NCBI GenBank assembly: GCA_965220465.1
Contig: CBDCPZ010000023.1
Coordinates: 1-64,000, forward strand
DNA length: 64,000 nt
Reading direction: 5' to 3'
Source: JAHDHW01 sp965220465
GTDB lineage: Bacteria > Bacteroidota > Bacteroidia > Chitinophagales > Saprospiraceae
Shown: positions 41,093 to 50,026 of the stretch, in pieces
How positions within the stretch are numbered: the first letter of the stretch is position 1
How the letters are laid out: the number at the start of each line of letters is the position of its first letter
The notes under the pieces: model-generated
The model's database searches: none
What the model was told of the DNA's origin: nothing
What the model saw: only the letters and a program-made list of their open reading frames with translations
Made by a program: the position numbers and the translations under genes

Positions 41093-42589
41093 TTAAGTTA
41101 AATCAATTTCAAACCATTCTTTAGTCATATTATTTTCAATTGTTGGCTTAGAATGATGAATAAACTCGTTGGCACTCAATTGATAATCATAATCATTTTT
41201 CCATTTTTTATGGTGTAAACTCAATTGGCGAATCGAATCTATGATAAAAAACAGTTCTTCATTGGTCATGATCGGATGGATTGAAAGCCGAATCCAACCT
41301 GGTTTTTCCAGGAGATTGCCAATATTGATCTGATCAGTGATACTTTTTGATTTTTCATGAGAAACATGAAGCAGGTAATGCCCATAAGTGCCTGCACAAG
41401 AACAGCCTCCCCTGACCTGAATGCCAAACCGATCATTTAATAGTTTGACCCCAAGGTTGTAGTGCAATTCCTCGATATAAAAAGAAATCACCCCTAAACG
41501 ATGGGGAATGTTATCTGCAAGAATATGTAAATCTTTGATTTCCGAAAGGCCTTTCCAAAGGATTTTTACCATTTCTTCTTCGCGTTGCAGCATATTTTTT
41601 ACTCCCATTTTCTCCTTTAATTTAATAGAAAGAGCAACTCGCATGGTTTGAAGAAACCCAGGTGTTCCGCCATCTTCTCTGGCTTCGATTTGTTCGAGAT
41701 ATTTATGTTCTCCCCAAGGGTTAGTCCAATCAACTGTACCACCTCCGGGCTCATCGGGTATTGTGTTTTTATAGAGTTTTTGATCAAAAATCAAAATTCC
41801 GGAACTCCCCGGACCTCCAAGAAATTTATGTGGAGAAAAGTAGATGGCATCTAAATGTTCTTTTTCATTTTCAGGACGCATATTTATTTCAATGTACGGA
41901 GCTGAACATGCAAAATCGACAAAACATAGACCATCATTTTTATGCATCAATTTTGCTACCTGATAATACGGCGTAAAAATGCCGGTCACATTGGAGCAGG
42001 AAGTAATCGCAGCAATTTTTACTTTTCGATTTTTAAATTGATTTAATAATTCCTGAAGATGTTTCAAATCCATCAATCCCTCTTCATCAGCATTGATTAT
42101 TCGAACATCTGCAATAGTCTCTAGCCACGAAGTTTGGTTAGAATGATGCTCCATATGGCTGCAAAAAACAATAGGCTTTTCAACGATTTTGTTATCACAA
42201 AATGGTCGAAAACGTTCATGAAGTTTTAATCCCAATATTCGCTGAAATTTGTTAACTACTCCAGTCATGCCAGAGTTTGAAGAGATGATAATATCGTTGT
42301 CAAAAGCACCAACATGCTTTTTTATTATTTTCTTGGCCTCCTGGTAGGCATTTGTCATGGAGCTGCCCGTAACAGTAGTTTCAGTATGTGTGTTGCCAAC
42401 AAAAGGCCCGATTTGATTTTTTATAATGTCTTCAATCAGACCATATAACCTCCCGCTGGCTGTCCAATCCGCATACACAATTGGTTTGTTTCCATATGGA
42501 GAATCAAAATGTTGATCGATTCCAATAACATGTTTTCGAAATTTCGAGAAGTATTGCTCGAGCTGGCTAGTTGCATGATTAACAGTCAT
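41093..42589 (-). CDS. Class V aminotransferase-fold PLP enzyme (SufS-like, unusual)
   Basis: I use the ATG at 42587-42589 (MTVNHATSQLEQYF), because the longer ORF adds a hydrophobic N-terminus without support. The 498 residues are well above the 400 typical of SufS. They show YADWTASGRLYGLIED, GNTHTETTVTG, CSHMEHHSNQTSW, the PLP lysine K255 (YFSPHKFLGGPGSSG) and RGGCSCAGTYGHYLL with Cys395/397. It may be a desulfurase- or lyase-type enzyme. The substrate is not known. Confidence 0.88.
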   Translation of the reverse strand: MTVNHATSQLEQYFSKFRKHVIGIDQHFDSPYGNKPIVYADWTASGRLYGLIEDIIKNQIGPFVGNTHTETTVTGSSMTNAYQEAKKIIKKHVGAFDNDIIISSNSGMTGVVNKFQRILGLKLHERFRPFCDNKIVEKPIVFCSHMEHHSNQTSWLETIADVRIINADEEGLMDLKHLQELLNQFKNRKVKIAAITSCSNVTGIFTPYYQVAKLMHKNDGLCFVDFACSAPYIEINMRPENEKEHLDAIYFSPHKFLGGPGSSGILIFDQKLYKNTIPDEPGGGTVDWTNPWGEHKYLEQIEAREDGGTPGFLQTMRVALSIKLKEKMGVKNMLQREEEMVKILWKGLSEIKDLHILADNIPHRLGVISFYIEELHYNLGVKLLNDRFGIQVRGGCSCAGTYGHYLLHVSHEKSKSITDQINIGNLLEKPGWIRLSIHPIMTNEELFFIIDSIRQLSLHHKKWKNDYDYQLSANEFIHHSKPTIENNMTKEWFEIDLT

Positions 42590-42752
42590 GGTGCTATCTA
42601 ATATTTTTAAAGAGAACAATAAAAATAATGACTTTCTCAATGAGGAAAGCAAGGAGGGGATTAAAATGTCCGAATTTTGCTAGATATTTCTTTATAAAGC
42701 TGGTGTAAAAAATGGCTGATTGTTTTAGCCAAATACCAATAAAGTAAGGGTT

Positions 42753-44192
42753 TTACAATTCCAGCCATTGCTCGGAAGAATCAGAAGCTCCGGTTTCTGT
42801 TCCTTTCTCGATTTCTTTTAAAATCTCGATGATATCAGCTTTTATTTTATTTGCTAAATTATTGGCGATTACTTCTGAAGAGCTTTCAGAATAAATTCTG
42901 ACTATGGGCTCCGTATTGGATCTTCGAAGGTGAATCCAATCCGAATCAAACTCAATTTTCAAGCCGTCCACTGTATTCACTTTCTGATTGTTGTATTTGA
43001 GTCGTAACTTTTCAAATAACACATCAAGGTTCGCTTCAGGGTCTAATTGGATTTTGTTTTTTGAAATCGTATATTTTGGATAAGTTCTTTTCAGAAATGA
43101 AATAGGTTTTCCAAATTTTGCCAAATATGAAAGAATCAGAGCAATGCCCACCAAGGCGTCACGGCCATAATGCAATTCAGGATAAATAACACCACCATTT
43201 CCTTCGCCTCCGATTACCGCATTAATCGCTTTCATTTTTTCAACTACATTCACTTCACCCACTGCGGACGCTTCGTATTGAACATTATATTTTTCACAAA
43301 TTTCTTTCAAAGCTTTGGTAGAAGATAGATTTGAAACGGCAGCTCCCGGTGTTGATTGCAAAATATAGTCAGCAACGGTAACCAGCGTGTATTCTTCTCC
43401 AAACATTTCTCCATCTTCTGAAACCAAAGCAAGCCGGTCAACATCAGGATCAACTGCGATTCCAAGATGAGCTTTATGAAAGTTCACCATATCCGAAAGG
43501 TCACGAAGGTTTTCTGGAAGTGGTTCAGGGTTATGAGCAAAATTTCCATTAATATTTTCGTTTAGCACAATCACCTGACAACCAAGCTGTTCTAGCAAAG
43601 GGACGATCGATATAGCACCGGTTGAATTAATGCAATCCACAACAACTTTAAAAGCTCGAATTTGGATGGCTTCCTGATCAACAAGCGGTAATGCGATTAT
43701 TTTATTGATGTGTTTTTGGATGTATGAATTGTCGATGGTGTAGCTACCTAATTTGTCAACAGATGCATATTCAATTGCTCCGCTTTCTATATATTTTAAA
43801 ACTTCTTCACCATCTTTTTTTGAAATAAACTCTCCCTTGTGATTAAGTAATTTTAAGGCATTCCAGTTTTTTGGATTATGACTTGCTGTGAGGATAATAC
43901 CTGCTCCGGCATTTTCTTCAGGGACAGCAATTTCAACGGTTGGGGTAGTGGAAAGGCCAAGATCGACAACATGGATACCTTGCGAACGCAAGGTGCTCAC
44001 GACCAAATTGTTGACAATTTCTCCTGAAATTCTGGCATCACGCCCAATTACAACTTTTGGGTTATTTGTTTTATTTATCACCCACTGGCCAAATGCTGCA
44101 GTGCACTCAACGATATCCTGAGGAGTAAGATTATCCCCTGAATGGCCACCAATTGTACCTCTTATACCGGAAATAGATTTGATTAATGCCAA
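42753..44192 (-). CDS. glmM: Phosphoglucosamine mutase / phosphohexomutase
   Basis: This enzyme converts glucosamine-6-phosphate to glucosamine-1-phosphate for UDP-GlcNAc and peptidoglycan synthesis. It has 479 residues. The start is TTG (44190-44192) directly before ALIKSISGIRGT, with no ATG nearby. The phosphoserine loop is TASHNPKNWN, the metal loop DPDVDRLALV, the sugar loop GGEGNGGVI, and the C-terminal phosphate loop RRSNTEPIVRI. The GEGNGG sugar loop resembles the archaeal/Bacteroidota form rather than the E. coli GEQSGH form, so phosphomannomutase activity is possible. Confidence 0.88.
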   Translation of the reverse strand: MALIKSISGIRGTIGGHSGDNLTPQDIVECTAAFGQWVINKTNNPKVVIGRDARISGEIVNNLVVSTLRSQGIHVVDLGLSTTPTVEIAVPEENAGAGIILTASHNPKNWNALKLLNHKGEFISKKDGEEVLKYIESGAIEYASVDKLGSYTIDNSYIQKHINKIIALPLVDQEAIQIRAFKVVVDCINSTGAISIVPLLEQLGCQVIVLNENINGNFAHNPEPLPENLRDLSDMVNFHKAHLGIAVDPDVDRLALVSEDGEMFGEEYTLVTVADYILQSTPGAAVSNLSSTKALKEICEKYNVQYEASAVGEVNVVEKMKAINAVIGGEGNGGVIYPELHYGRDALVGIALILSYLAKFGKPISFLKRTYPKYTISKNKIQLDPEANLDVLFEKLRLKYNNQKVNTVDGLKIEFDSDWIHLRRSNTEPIVRIYSESSSEVIANNLANKIKADIIEILKEIEKGTETGASDSSEQWLEL

Positions 44193-44505
44193 GTTGTTTT
44201 AGGTTTTGATTTTTAAAATAATAATTGAAACAATAGCTTACGGGAAATTTAATTTTTAATTCAATCAAACATTTTAAAAATTCAAAATGAGCTTTAAAAT
44301 TGCTTGTATAAACGCGGTTGCAAAATTATAAAATTCGGGCACTTATTTGAATAATTCTATTCAAATTGAAAAGAAATTAACAAATGAGATTTTTTCCTAA
44401 CAGGATACGTATATTTGCCGCTAAGGTTTTGAAACCTTTATTCAGTTTAACAAATGAGAAAATCTATCCGCCAAAGGTTGCCAAAAGGTTTAAAATTAAA
44501 AGTGA
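44193..44505. promoter_or_regulatory. Divergent promoter region of glmM and the PAP2 gene
   Basis: It contains TATATTTG at 44410-44417, a -7 match for the plus-strand PAP2 gene, about 90 bp before its ATG. An atttgaata/tattcaaat inverted repeat lies at 44345-44366, and a small aaggttt/aaacctt hairpin at about 44424-44439. No ORF is seen. Confidence 0.45.
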
Positions 44506-44664
44506 ATGGCTGAACTCCTTCAATTAGATCAAACTATTTTTTTCTTAATAAACGGAGAATGGCATAATGCGTTTTTTGACACTATAATGCCCTACTGGCG
44601 CGATAAAATGTTTTGGTCCCCTTTATATGTTTTCCTTTTATTTTATATTTCTTCTAAATTTTAA
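44506..44664 (+). pseudogene. PAP2 phosphatase, N-terminal fragment before a frame break
   Basis: The ATG at 44506 opens MAELLQLDQTIFFLINGEWH and continues NAFFDTIMPYWRDKMFWSPLYVFLLFYISSKF, then a stop at 44662. This is the expected first 52 residues of a PAP2-family membrane phosphatase (conserved LD...FLIN ... DTIMP ... FW.PLY). The rest of the protein is in the +1 frame. One surplus base (or two missing) in the T-rich stretch 44630-44660 explains the break. Confidence 0.75.
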
Positions 44665-45100
44665 GCTGAAAGGCCTGTATTTTATTTTGATGATAGCTGC
44701 TGTCGTGGCGGTTTCTGATACAACCAGCAGCAAATTGATTAAAAAAAGTGTACAAAGAATTCGGCCTTGCAATGATGCAAACATAAAATCAGAGGTGCAA
44801 TTATTGGTGACTTGCGGTAGTGGGTACAGCTTTACCTCCTCTCACGCCACCAATCACTTTGCAGTTGCAACGTTTCTAATTCTCACCCTTTTTCGGCGTT
44901 TTCGATGGGCAAAATTTGCCTTGGTGTCTTGGGCTGCAAGTATTGCCTACGGGCAAGTTTATGTAGGTGTTCATTATCCGCTTGATGTATTGGCGGGTAG
45001 TTTTTTAGGAATAATTATCGGTGTATTGCTAGCAATGATTTATAGCCGTTTTGGAACATATAGAATTGACTATTTTTACATCAAAGAAAATTTAGGTTAG
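44627..45100 (+). CDS. PAP2-family phosphatase, C-terminal part
   Basis: This is the catalytic part of an undecaprenyl- or lipid-phosphate phosphatase. It shows the three PAP2 motifs: K-S-V-Q-R-I-R-P (KxxxxxxRP), a GYSFTSSHATNHF block in place of PSGH, and YGQVYVGVHYPLDVLAG with the catalytic His and Asp. The first 14 codons from ATG 44627 overlap the N-terminal fragment in another frame and lack its conserved part, so this start is probably not genuine. The full protein should span 44506-45100 (about 197 residues). Confidence 0.85.
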   Translation: MFSFYFIFLLNFKLKGLYFILMIAAVVAVSDTTSSKLIKKSVQRIRPCNDANIKSEVQLLVTCGSGYSFTSSHATNHFAVATFLILTLFRRFRWAKFALVSWAASIAYGQVYVGVHYPLDVLAGSFLGIIIGVLLAMIYSRFGTYRIDYFYIKENLG

Positions 45101-45150
45101 TCATCAGTTGAGAAAATATAACTCAAAAAACTACAAACAATAAATTACAA

Positions 45151-45903
45151 ATGACTTTTTGGGAATATCTAATATTGTTTTTGGTTGTGCTTTTGGGAGG
45201 AGGAATTGCCTTTTATTTTAAACCAAGAAACAAAGCGACGTTACAATTGGTCTTATCGTTTTCGGGAGCATATCTTTTAGGGATATCGGTGCTTCACTTA
45301 ATGCCCGGTGTTTTTGCTGGCGGTGATCAATTTGTTGGGCTGTGGATATTGCTTGGATTTTTTATACAGGTCTTTTTAGAACAACTTTCCGGCGGAGTTG
45401 AACACGGTCATATTCACCCGGCGCATCATGCGAATACCGGATTTGCGGTTCAGGTAATGATCGGATTGAGTCTTCACGCCTTTATGGAAGGGATGCCTTT
45501 GGAGAATTATGAAGAATTTCATAATGCAACTCTTGGAAATGGACATAGCCACAGCCACAATCATCTTTTGTATGGTGTTTTAATGCATAAAGCGCCGGCA
45601 GCCTTTGTACTTGTCGTTTTGTTGAGGATTTCCGGTTTTAAAAACCTTATTGTTTTGACTTGCTTATTTATATTTGCCAGTATGTCTCCCCTGGGAGCGG
45701 GCTTGACAAAGTGGCTGGAAAGTATGAACCTTTTGGATGTCAATTTGATGAAAATTATTGTTGCAGTCGTGATTGGAAGTTTCCTGCATATTTCAACAAC
45801 CATTTTGTTTGAAAGTGAAAGCCCGGACAACCATAAGATTTCAATAAAGAAACTGGCGGTCATTGCTTTTGGGATGCTTGCCGCTTTGGCGACTATTTTA
45901 TGA
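45151..45903 (+). CDS. ZIP family metal transporter
   Basis: The 250-residue membrane protein has about eight hydrophobic segments. The metal-binding helices are visible in LSLHAFMEGMPL (HxxxEG of TM4) and LMHKAPAAFVL (HKxP of TM5). Histidine-rich loops VEHGHIHPAHHAN and GNGHSHSHNH suit zinc or other divalent metal uptake to the cytosol. It lies 50 bp after the PAP2 gene in the same direction and may share its transcript. Confidence 0.9.
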   Translation: MTFWEYLILFLVVLLGGGIAFYFKPRNKATLQLVLSFSGAYLLGISVLHLMPGVFAGGDQFVGLWILLGFFIQVFLEQLSGGVEHGHIHPAHHANTGFAVQVMIGLSLHAFMEGMPLENYEEFHNATLGNGHSHSHNHLLYGVLMHKAPAAFVLVVLLRISGFKNLIVLTCLFIFASMSPLGAGLTKWLESMNLLDVNLMKIIVAVVIGSFLHISTTILFESESPDNHKISIKKLAVIAFGMLAALATIL

Positions 45904-46018
45904 TTTTTTTCGACTCAAAAAGCAATCTTTTAAATTTTTTATAAAAAATAATATACGTATACAACCTGGAGAGCGTTTAGGAATCTCATTATAAATAGAT
46001 CACAAACGTAAAATCCTA

Positions 46019-46561
46019 ATGCCTTTTACAATCAGTATGACAGAAGCGGGATTAATTGATGCATGTTTAGCGAATGATCGCATTGCACAAAAAAAACTGT
46101 ACGATCGTTACAAAAAGGCGATGTACACCTTAGCGTATCGGATTACCAACGATTTTGAATTGGCGGATGAAGCATTACAGGATGCGTTTTTGAACGTTTT
46201 TAGAAATCTTTCCAAATTTAGACGAGAATCAACTTTAGGAGCATGGATTAAAACAATCGTGGTCCGAACATCCATAAAAACTTTAAAAAAGAAAGTATCC
46301 TTTGAATCTTTTGAAGATTATAAAAGCGAAGGAGATATGATCGATTGGAGTGATCATCTGGCAATGGATTATCTCGAAAAAGCAATCAAATCTTTGCCGG
46401 AAGGTTATCGCGCAGTTTTTGTATTGATTGAAGTGGAAGGCTACGCACACAAAGAAGTGGCTAAAATGCTGGAAATATCAGAGGGAACATCAAAATCACA
46501 ATTATTTCATGCAAAAAGAAAACTACGAGATCTTTTAAAATCTTTCGATCTGAGTTATTAA
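46019..46561 (+). CDS. ECF RNA polymerase sigma factor
   Basis: The 180-residue sigma-70 family protein has region 2 (about residues 15-85: RYKKAMYTLAYRITNDFELADEALQDAFLNVF) and region 4 (about 115-172: AIKSLPEGYRAVFVLIEVEGYAHKEVAKMLEISEGTSKSQLFHAKRKLRDLL). It directs transcription of an envelope-response regulon. Its putative anti-sigma follows after 13 bp, then a DUF4097 exported protein. Confidence 0.95.
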   Translation: MPFTISMTEAGLIDACLANDRIAQKKLYDRYKKAMYTLAYRITNDFELADEALQDAFLNVFRNLSKFRRESTLGAWIKTIVVRTSIKTLKKKVSFESFEDYKSEGDMIDWSDHLAMDYLEKAIKSLPEGYRAVFVLIEVEGYAHKEVAKMLEISEGTSKSQLFHAKRKLRDLLKSFDLSY

Positions 46562-46574
46562 AATCGTAATCAAG

Positions 46575-46874
46575 ATGCAAGAAAAAAATAAACATATTCT
46601 GCAAGTTGCTATTCAAAAGCTGCCTCAATACGAGCCGGAAGCGTTGGTTTGGTTGGCTGTTGAAGCAGAGTTGGAGGTTTTTGAAAAAGAAAACATTTTG
46701 CAGACTGCGATTCATGAATTACCGGTTTATAATCCTTCTGATTCGCTTTGGGATAATATCGAAACAGAATTAGATACCGATAGGAAGAAGTCAGGCAGAC
46801 GCATTTGGTTGAAAAGAATTTCGGCAGTAGCAGCCACTGTCGCTTTTTTTGGTTGTTGGAAATTTTATTTTTAA
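46575..46874 (+). CDS. Putative anti-sigma factor, N-terminal part (frame break at a T7 run)
   Basis: This cytosolic 75-residue sigma-binding region (HILQVAIQKLPQYEPEALVW, ILQTAIHELPVYNPSDSLWD, two related half-repeats) is followed by a basic stretch and the start of a membrane helix (RISAVAATVAFF). The frame then stops at 46872-46874. The missing helix end and periplasmic domain are in the -1 frame. The frame passes over T|TTT|TTT at 46844-46850, in exact -1 slippery register. Confidence 0.75.
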   Translation: MQEKNKHILQVAIQKLPQYEPEALVWLAVEAELEVFEKENILQTAIHELPVYNPSDSLWDNIETELDTDRKKSGRRIWLKRISAVAATVAFFGCWKFYF

Positions 46875-47191
46875 AACAAAACAGTAGCGAGGAAAAAATA
46901 ACTATTTCCTACTCTCAGGAGACCGTTGAGAGTGAGTTATTGAAGCAGGATTGGGATGAAAATGAAGACGCTTTCGACATGGTTTTAGCCTTTTGTAAAA
47001 CGGAGAATATTGTTTGTGAATTACCTGAATTTGTGGTGTTAAAGACTGAATTGGAGGATTTGAATAACGCAAGAGAAGAACTGAAAGAAGCCCTCGATCA
47101 TTATGGGGCAGATGCTGAACTGATTACTCAATTGACGCAAATTGAGCACGATCGATCTGATGTTTTGAAGAAATTGATCGCAAAGATCTAG
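46805..47191 (+). CDS. Putative anti-sigma factor, C-terminal part
   Basis: The listed start is a TTG inside the upstream frame and is unlikely to be real. Only the segment from about 46850 (WLLEILFLKQ) is convincing. It continues the membrane helix and gives about 95 acidic, helical periplasmic residues (DMVLAFCKTENIVCELPEFVVLK, LEDLNNAREELKEALDHYG). Joined to the N-terminal part by a -1 shift it would give a protein of about 205 residues, the usual anti-sigma size. Confidence 0.6.
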   Translation: MVEKNFGSSSHCRFFWLLEILFLKQNSSEEKITISYSQETVESELLKQDWDENEDAFDMVLAFCKTENIVCELPEFVVLKTELEDLNNAREELKEALDHYGADAELITQLTQIEHDRSDVLKKLIAKI

Positions 47192-47240
47192 AATTAAAGA
47201 ATATATTATTTTATTATTAAAAACTTAACAGGCGAAGAGA

Positions 47241-48143
47241 ATGAGATTTAAAGTTTTCATAAAATGTCTGATCCTACTTTTGTTGTTTTCCTTTGATTTG
47301 CAATCGCAGGAAGTATTGGATGTCGTCACTAAAAAAGTAGAGAAAACACTCGACTTTTTAAATGATTATAAATTGAATATCGAGGGGGAAAAAGCAGACG
47401 TTTTGGTCAATACCTGGAATGAATCCAAGGTGAAAGTTGAATTGGTTTTGGTTTCAAAACATTCGGATTTGGAGATTGCCAAAAAAGATCTCGAAGTAAT
47501 TAAATATATAATCGAACGGAGAGGAAAAATTATTTTCATTCAAAATACAATGGAAATAGGAGCGGGGGAAGAAAAACCACGTTCCAGCTTGCACGCACAT
47601 TATGTTATTACGATTCCTGAGCAATGTCCACTTAATCTCAAAAACCACTTTGGCAACGCAGATATTAATGACCTGAAAAAACAAGTGATTATTAACAGTG
47701 AATATTGCAAAATAAAATTGACTAATATCGAAGGGGATATTTCTATCGAAACGCGTTTTGGCGATGTGATCGGCGTTGGATTAGCGGGAAAAGTGAATAT
47801 TCTTGCTGCACGATCGGATATTACCTTGACACGTCTCAAAGGCAGCATCGATATTCAGGCAAAATATGGGCTGATAAAAATTGATGCTGATAAAAGTTTG
47901 ATTGATTTGAATATTGTTGCTGAAAAATCAGACATTATGTTTTTGAATCCAGCAACAGAAACCTACAGTTTTAACCTCACAGCTTACTACGGAAAAATCA
48001 ACGTTCCTGAAAATATGGAATTTGATTTTAAAGAAAAAACACCAACGATCAATAAAGCGGAACTTCGCCTTCCGGTAAATGAGGGGCAAGTTTCTATTCA
48101 AACTTCTTTTGGTAATATTGTTATCGGTCGGGTAGATCTGTAA
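47241..48143 (+). CDS. Exported DUF4097-type beta-repeat protein
   Basis: The 300-residue protein has a signal peptide (ILLLLFSFDLQSQ). Successive beta strands follow with alternating turns (VIINSEYCKIKLTNIEGDISIETRFGDV, GSIDIQAKYGLIKIDA, VSIQTSFGNIVIG), matching the right-handed beta-helix-like DUF4097 (adhesin-like) family. In Bacteroidota such proteins often sit behind ECF sigma/anti-sigma pairs, as here (50 bp gap), and probably belong to that envelope-stress module. No catalytic motif is visible. Confidence 0.83.
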   Translation: MRFKVFIKCLILLLLFSFDLQSQEVLDVVTKKVEKTLDFLNDYKLNIEGEKADVLVNTWNESKVKVELVLVSKHSDLEIAKKDLEVIKYIIERRGKIIFIQNTMEIGAGEEKPRSSLHAHYVITIPEQCPLNLKNHFGNADINDLKKQVIINSEYCKIKLTNIEGDISIETRFGDVIGVGLAGKVNILAARSDITLTRLKGSIDIQAKYGLIKIDADKSLIDLNIVAEKSDIMFLNPATETYSFNLTAYYGKINVPENMEFDFKEKTPTINKAELRLPVNEGQVSIQTSFGNIVIGRVDL

Positions 48144-48158
48144 AACTAAAAATTGGAC

Positions 48159-48194
48159 AAAAAAAAAGGCGACTGCGTAAAAACGCAGCCGTCT
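48159..48194 (-). terminator. Terminator for the coiled-coil protein gene
   Basis: ggcgactgcgt (48168-48178) pairs with acgcagccgtc (48183-48193), preceded on the plus strand by A9. Read on the minus strand this is a stem followed by T9, about 50 nt after the stop of the 49219-48242 gene. Confidence 0.8.
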
Positions 48195-48241
48195 CGGGGG
48201 GTGGATATGTTCAAATAATGGGATTTCCTTATTTGAATTCT

Positions 48242-49219
48242 TTAACCACCAACTTTACCGTTGATAATAAATGGCTTGATGCCATCTTCAAGTAAATATT
48301 CCTCTCCATCTTCGGTTACATAGAATATTTGTACCTCATAGTTTTCACCGGTTCGGTCTTGATTATTATAATAAGCCATCTCTACCAGGTTGCCATCATA
48401 TTTAAATTTCACTCCTTTTGTGTCAACATCACTGTCTGGGAAGTTTGGATTGCTTTCAATGTATGAAAGGATTTCGTGCGTATCTGAATCAACGACCTTG
48501 ACAATAAAATTTTCATCAAGTAACAACTTCAAATTATTGTTTACCATATAAAACTCAATAATGGTGTAACGCCATTTGCTATTTTCTCTCTTAATTTTAC
48601 CAAGAGGTCGTCCGTAACGTTTCTTCTTTGCATAAATATTTTGAAAACTTATCTTCGTGTTATTGACAATATCTGTTATCCTTTTAAAACGAGTTTCACT
48701 TACCTGTCGATCCAAAAGTTCAGTTTCTGTGGCTTGATGAACAACCATTTCCTGTTCTCTGACGACATTTAAATTTTCTATCTGTCTTCGAAGTTCTGCC
48801 TTTTCCGATTCCAGTTTCAAAATGAGGCTTTTGTCAACTTCGTCTTTTCTGGCAAGCTCTGCGATGTGCTTTCTCAATGCTACATAATCTTTTTCGACTT
48901 TGCGAAGTTGTGCTTTGATTGATTTAATCGTTTTGTTTTGCTTTTTAACTTTGGCTCGTAAAAAAGTCAGTTCTGAGTTAAGCTGAACCAGACTATCGCG
49001 GACTTCTTTGAGTTTGTCTCTCAGAATTAAATTGTCATCAGTTAATAAAATGTTTTGCTGAGCTTCCAGATCTAAAGATTCTTCCAAAAACTGATTCTCA
49101 GTTTGTAAATTTTTATTATGCTGTTTTTCCTTTTTAATTGCACTGTACTGATATACAGAAGTGGCACTCATACCAATGATCAACACTGTTCCTAATAATG
49201 TGGGTAATATTTTGCTCAT
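48242..49219 (-). CDS. Membrane-anchored coiled-coil protein
   Basis: The 325-residue protein has one N-terminal hydrophobic segment (about residues 7-25). A long heptad-rich coiled coil follows (about 30-170: LRDKLKEVRDSLVQLNSEL, LRKVEKDYVALRKHIAEL). A C-terminal beta domain of about 140 residues (YTIIEFYMVNNNLKLLLDENFIVKVVD ... VQIFYVTEDGEEYLLEDG) comes last. The coiled coil and C-terminus are probably periplasmic. I do not recognise the family. A structural or signalling envelope role is likely. Confidence 0.75.
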   Translation of the reverse strand: MSKILPTLLGTVLIIGMSATSVYQYSAIKKEKQHNKNLQTENQFLEESLDLEAQQNILLTDDNLILRDKLKEVRDSLVQLNSELTFLRAKVKKQNKTIKSIKAQLRKVEKDYVALRKHIAELARKDEVDKSLILKLESEKAELRRQIENLNVVREQEMVVHQATETELLDRQVSETRFKRITDIVNNTKISFQNIYAKKKRYGRPLGKIKRENSKWRYTIIEFYMVNNNLKLLLDENFIVKVVDSDTHEILSYIESNPNFPDSDVDTKGVKFKYDGNLVEMAYYNNQDRTGENYEVQIFYVTEDGEEYLLEDGIKPFIINGKVGG

Positions 49220-49549
49220 GGTGCTATTGATAGGTTTGTTAATAAATTATATTTAATAATTGCATGTAAGCAGGCGAAAAAAATTATATGAAAACATTTT
49301 GACATTCTGAAATAATGATAATCAACTGACTACAAGGATTTGTTGGCGTTATTTTAAAATGTCTTAAAAAAAATGGTTTCGTTTAATTTAGCCAAACTAC
49401 TTAAATAAATAAAGTTCATTTTGCAGGAACTCCATCTATTTGGAATCCCTGCTAATTTGTTGCAAGTGAGTGGTTTGTTAAGTCACATCCTGGCTTTTGT
49501 TTAAGCTTGGTTTTGTTTTATACTGAAATAAATTGAATTGGTTTCGCAA
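49220..49549. other. Intergenic region between two minus-strand genes
   Basis: The 330 AT-rich bases hold no ORF. One hairpin, gcaggaactcca/tttggaatccctgc (49422-49452), lacks a T-run. No clear TAnnTTTG promoter was found. Confidence 0.4.
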
Positions 49550-50026
49550 TTATGGAAACGCTTCATTTAGCACTACCTCATAATGATTGTCCTGAAAATT
49601 TCGCGTTATTGTTAATTCTAATGCTTTTTTGAAAAAGACACTTTTGTCCTTTTTTGCTTTTGATTTTTTTAATCCTGTGAAATATAAAGTAATAGTACCC
49701 TCTTCTTTTTCCATTCTCTCAAAACGAACATTATCAGAAGGTTCTAAAAAATGATTGTTGTCAATAAAAGCCTGCAATGCGTCTTTTAAATAATCTCCAG
49801 TTGGATTGTTGATTTTAACAGGCCTGTATTGGAGTTTTGATAATTCAGCATCGTAGTCATAAATCATTACAATTTTATTGGTTGAATCCGATTGATAATT
49901 GATCTTAGCTTGATTTGTTAAATTATATCGGGACTCGTTCTTGATTTGCTTATTAGTTTCTGTACAACTATTGTTAAACAGCAAAATTTGCAATAATAAC
50001 AAACTAATTAATTCAAATCTTTTCAT
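49550..50026 (-). CDS. GerMN-like lipoprotein
   Basis: It starts at the ATG 50024-50026 (MKRFELISLLLLQILLF). The alternative TTG at 50038 adds four residues. The lipobox NNSC is near residue 21. The C-terminal half (about 70-158) resembles a GerMN beta domain: LKDALQAFIDNNHFLEPSDNVRFE, GTITLYFTGL and FFKKALELTITRNF ... VVLNEAF. Probably an outer-membrane lipoprotein. The GerMN match is by pattern, not search. Gene context gives no further clue. Confidence 0.6.
   Translation of the reverse strand: MKRFELISLLLLQILLFNNSCTETNKQIKNESRYNLTNQAKINYQSDSTNKIVMIYDYDAELSKLQYRPVKINNPTGDYLKDALQAFIDNNHFLEPSDNVRFERMEKEEGTITLYFTGLKKSKAKKDKSVFFKKALELTITRNFQDNHYEVVLNEAFP

Noticed and set aside
49422..49452. 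Terminator for the GerMN-like lipoprotein gene
   Set aside because: The hairpin has no T-run on the minus strand and lies nearly 100 bp past the stop.
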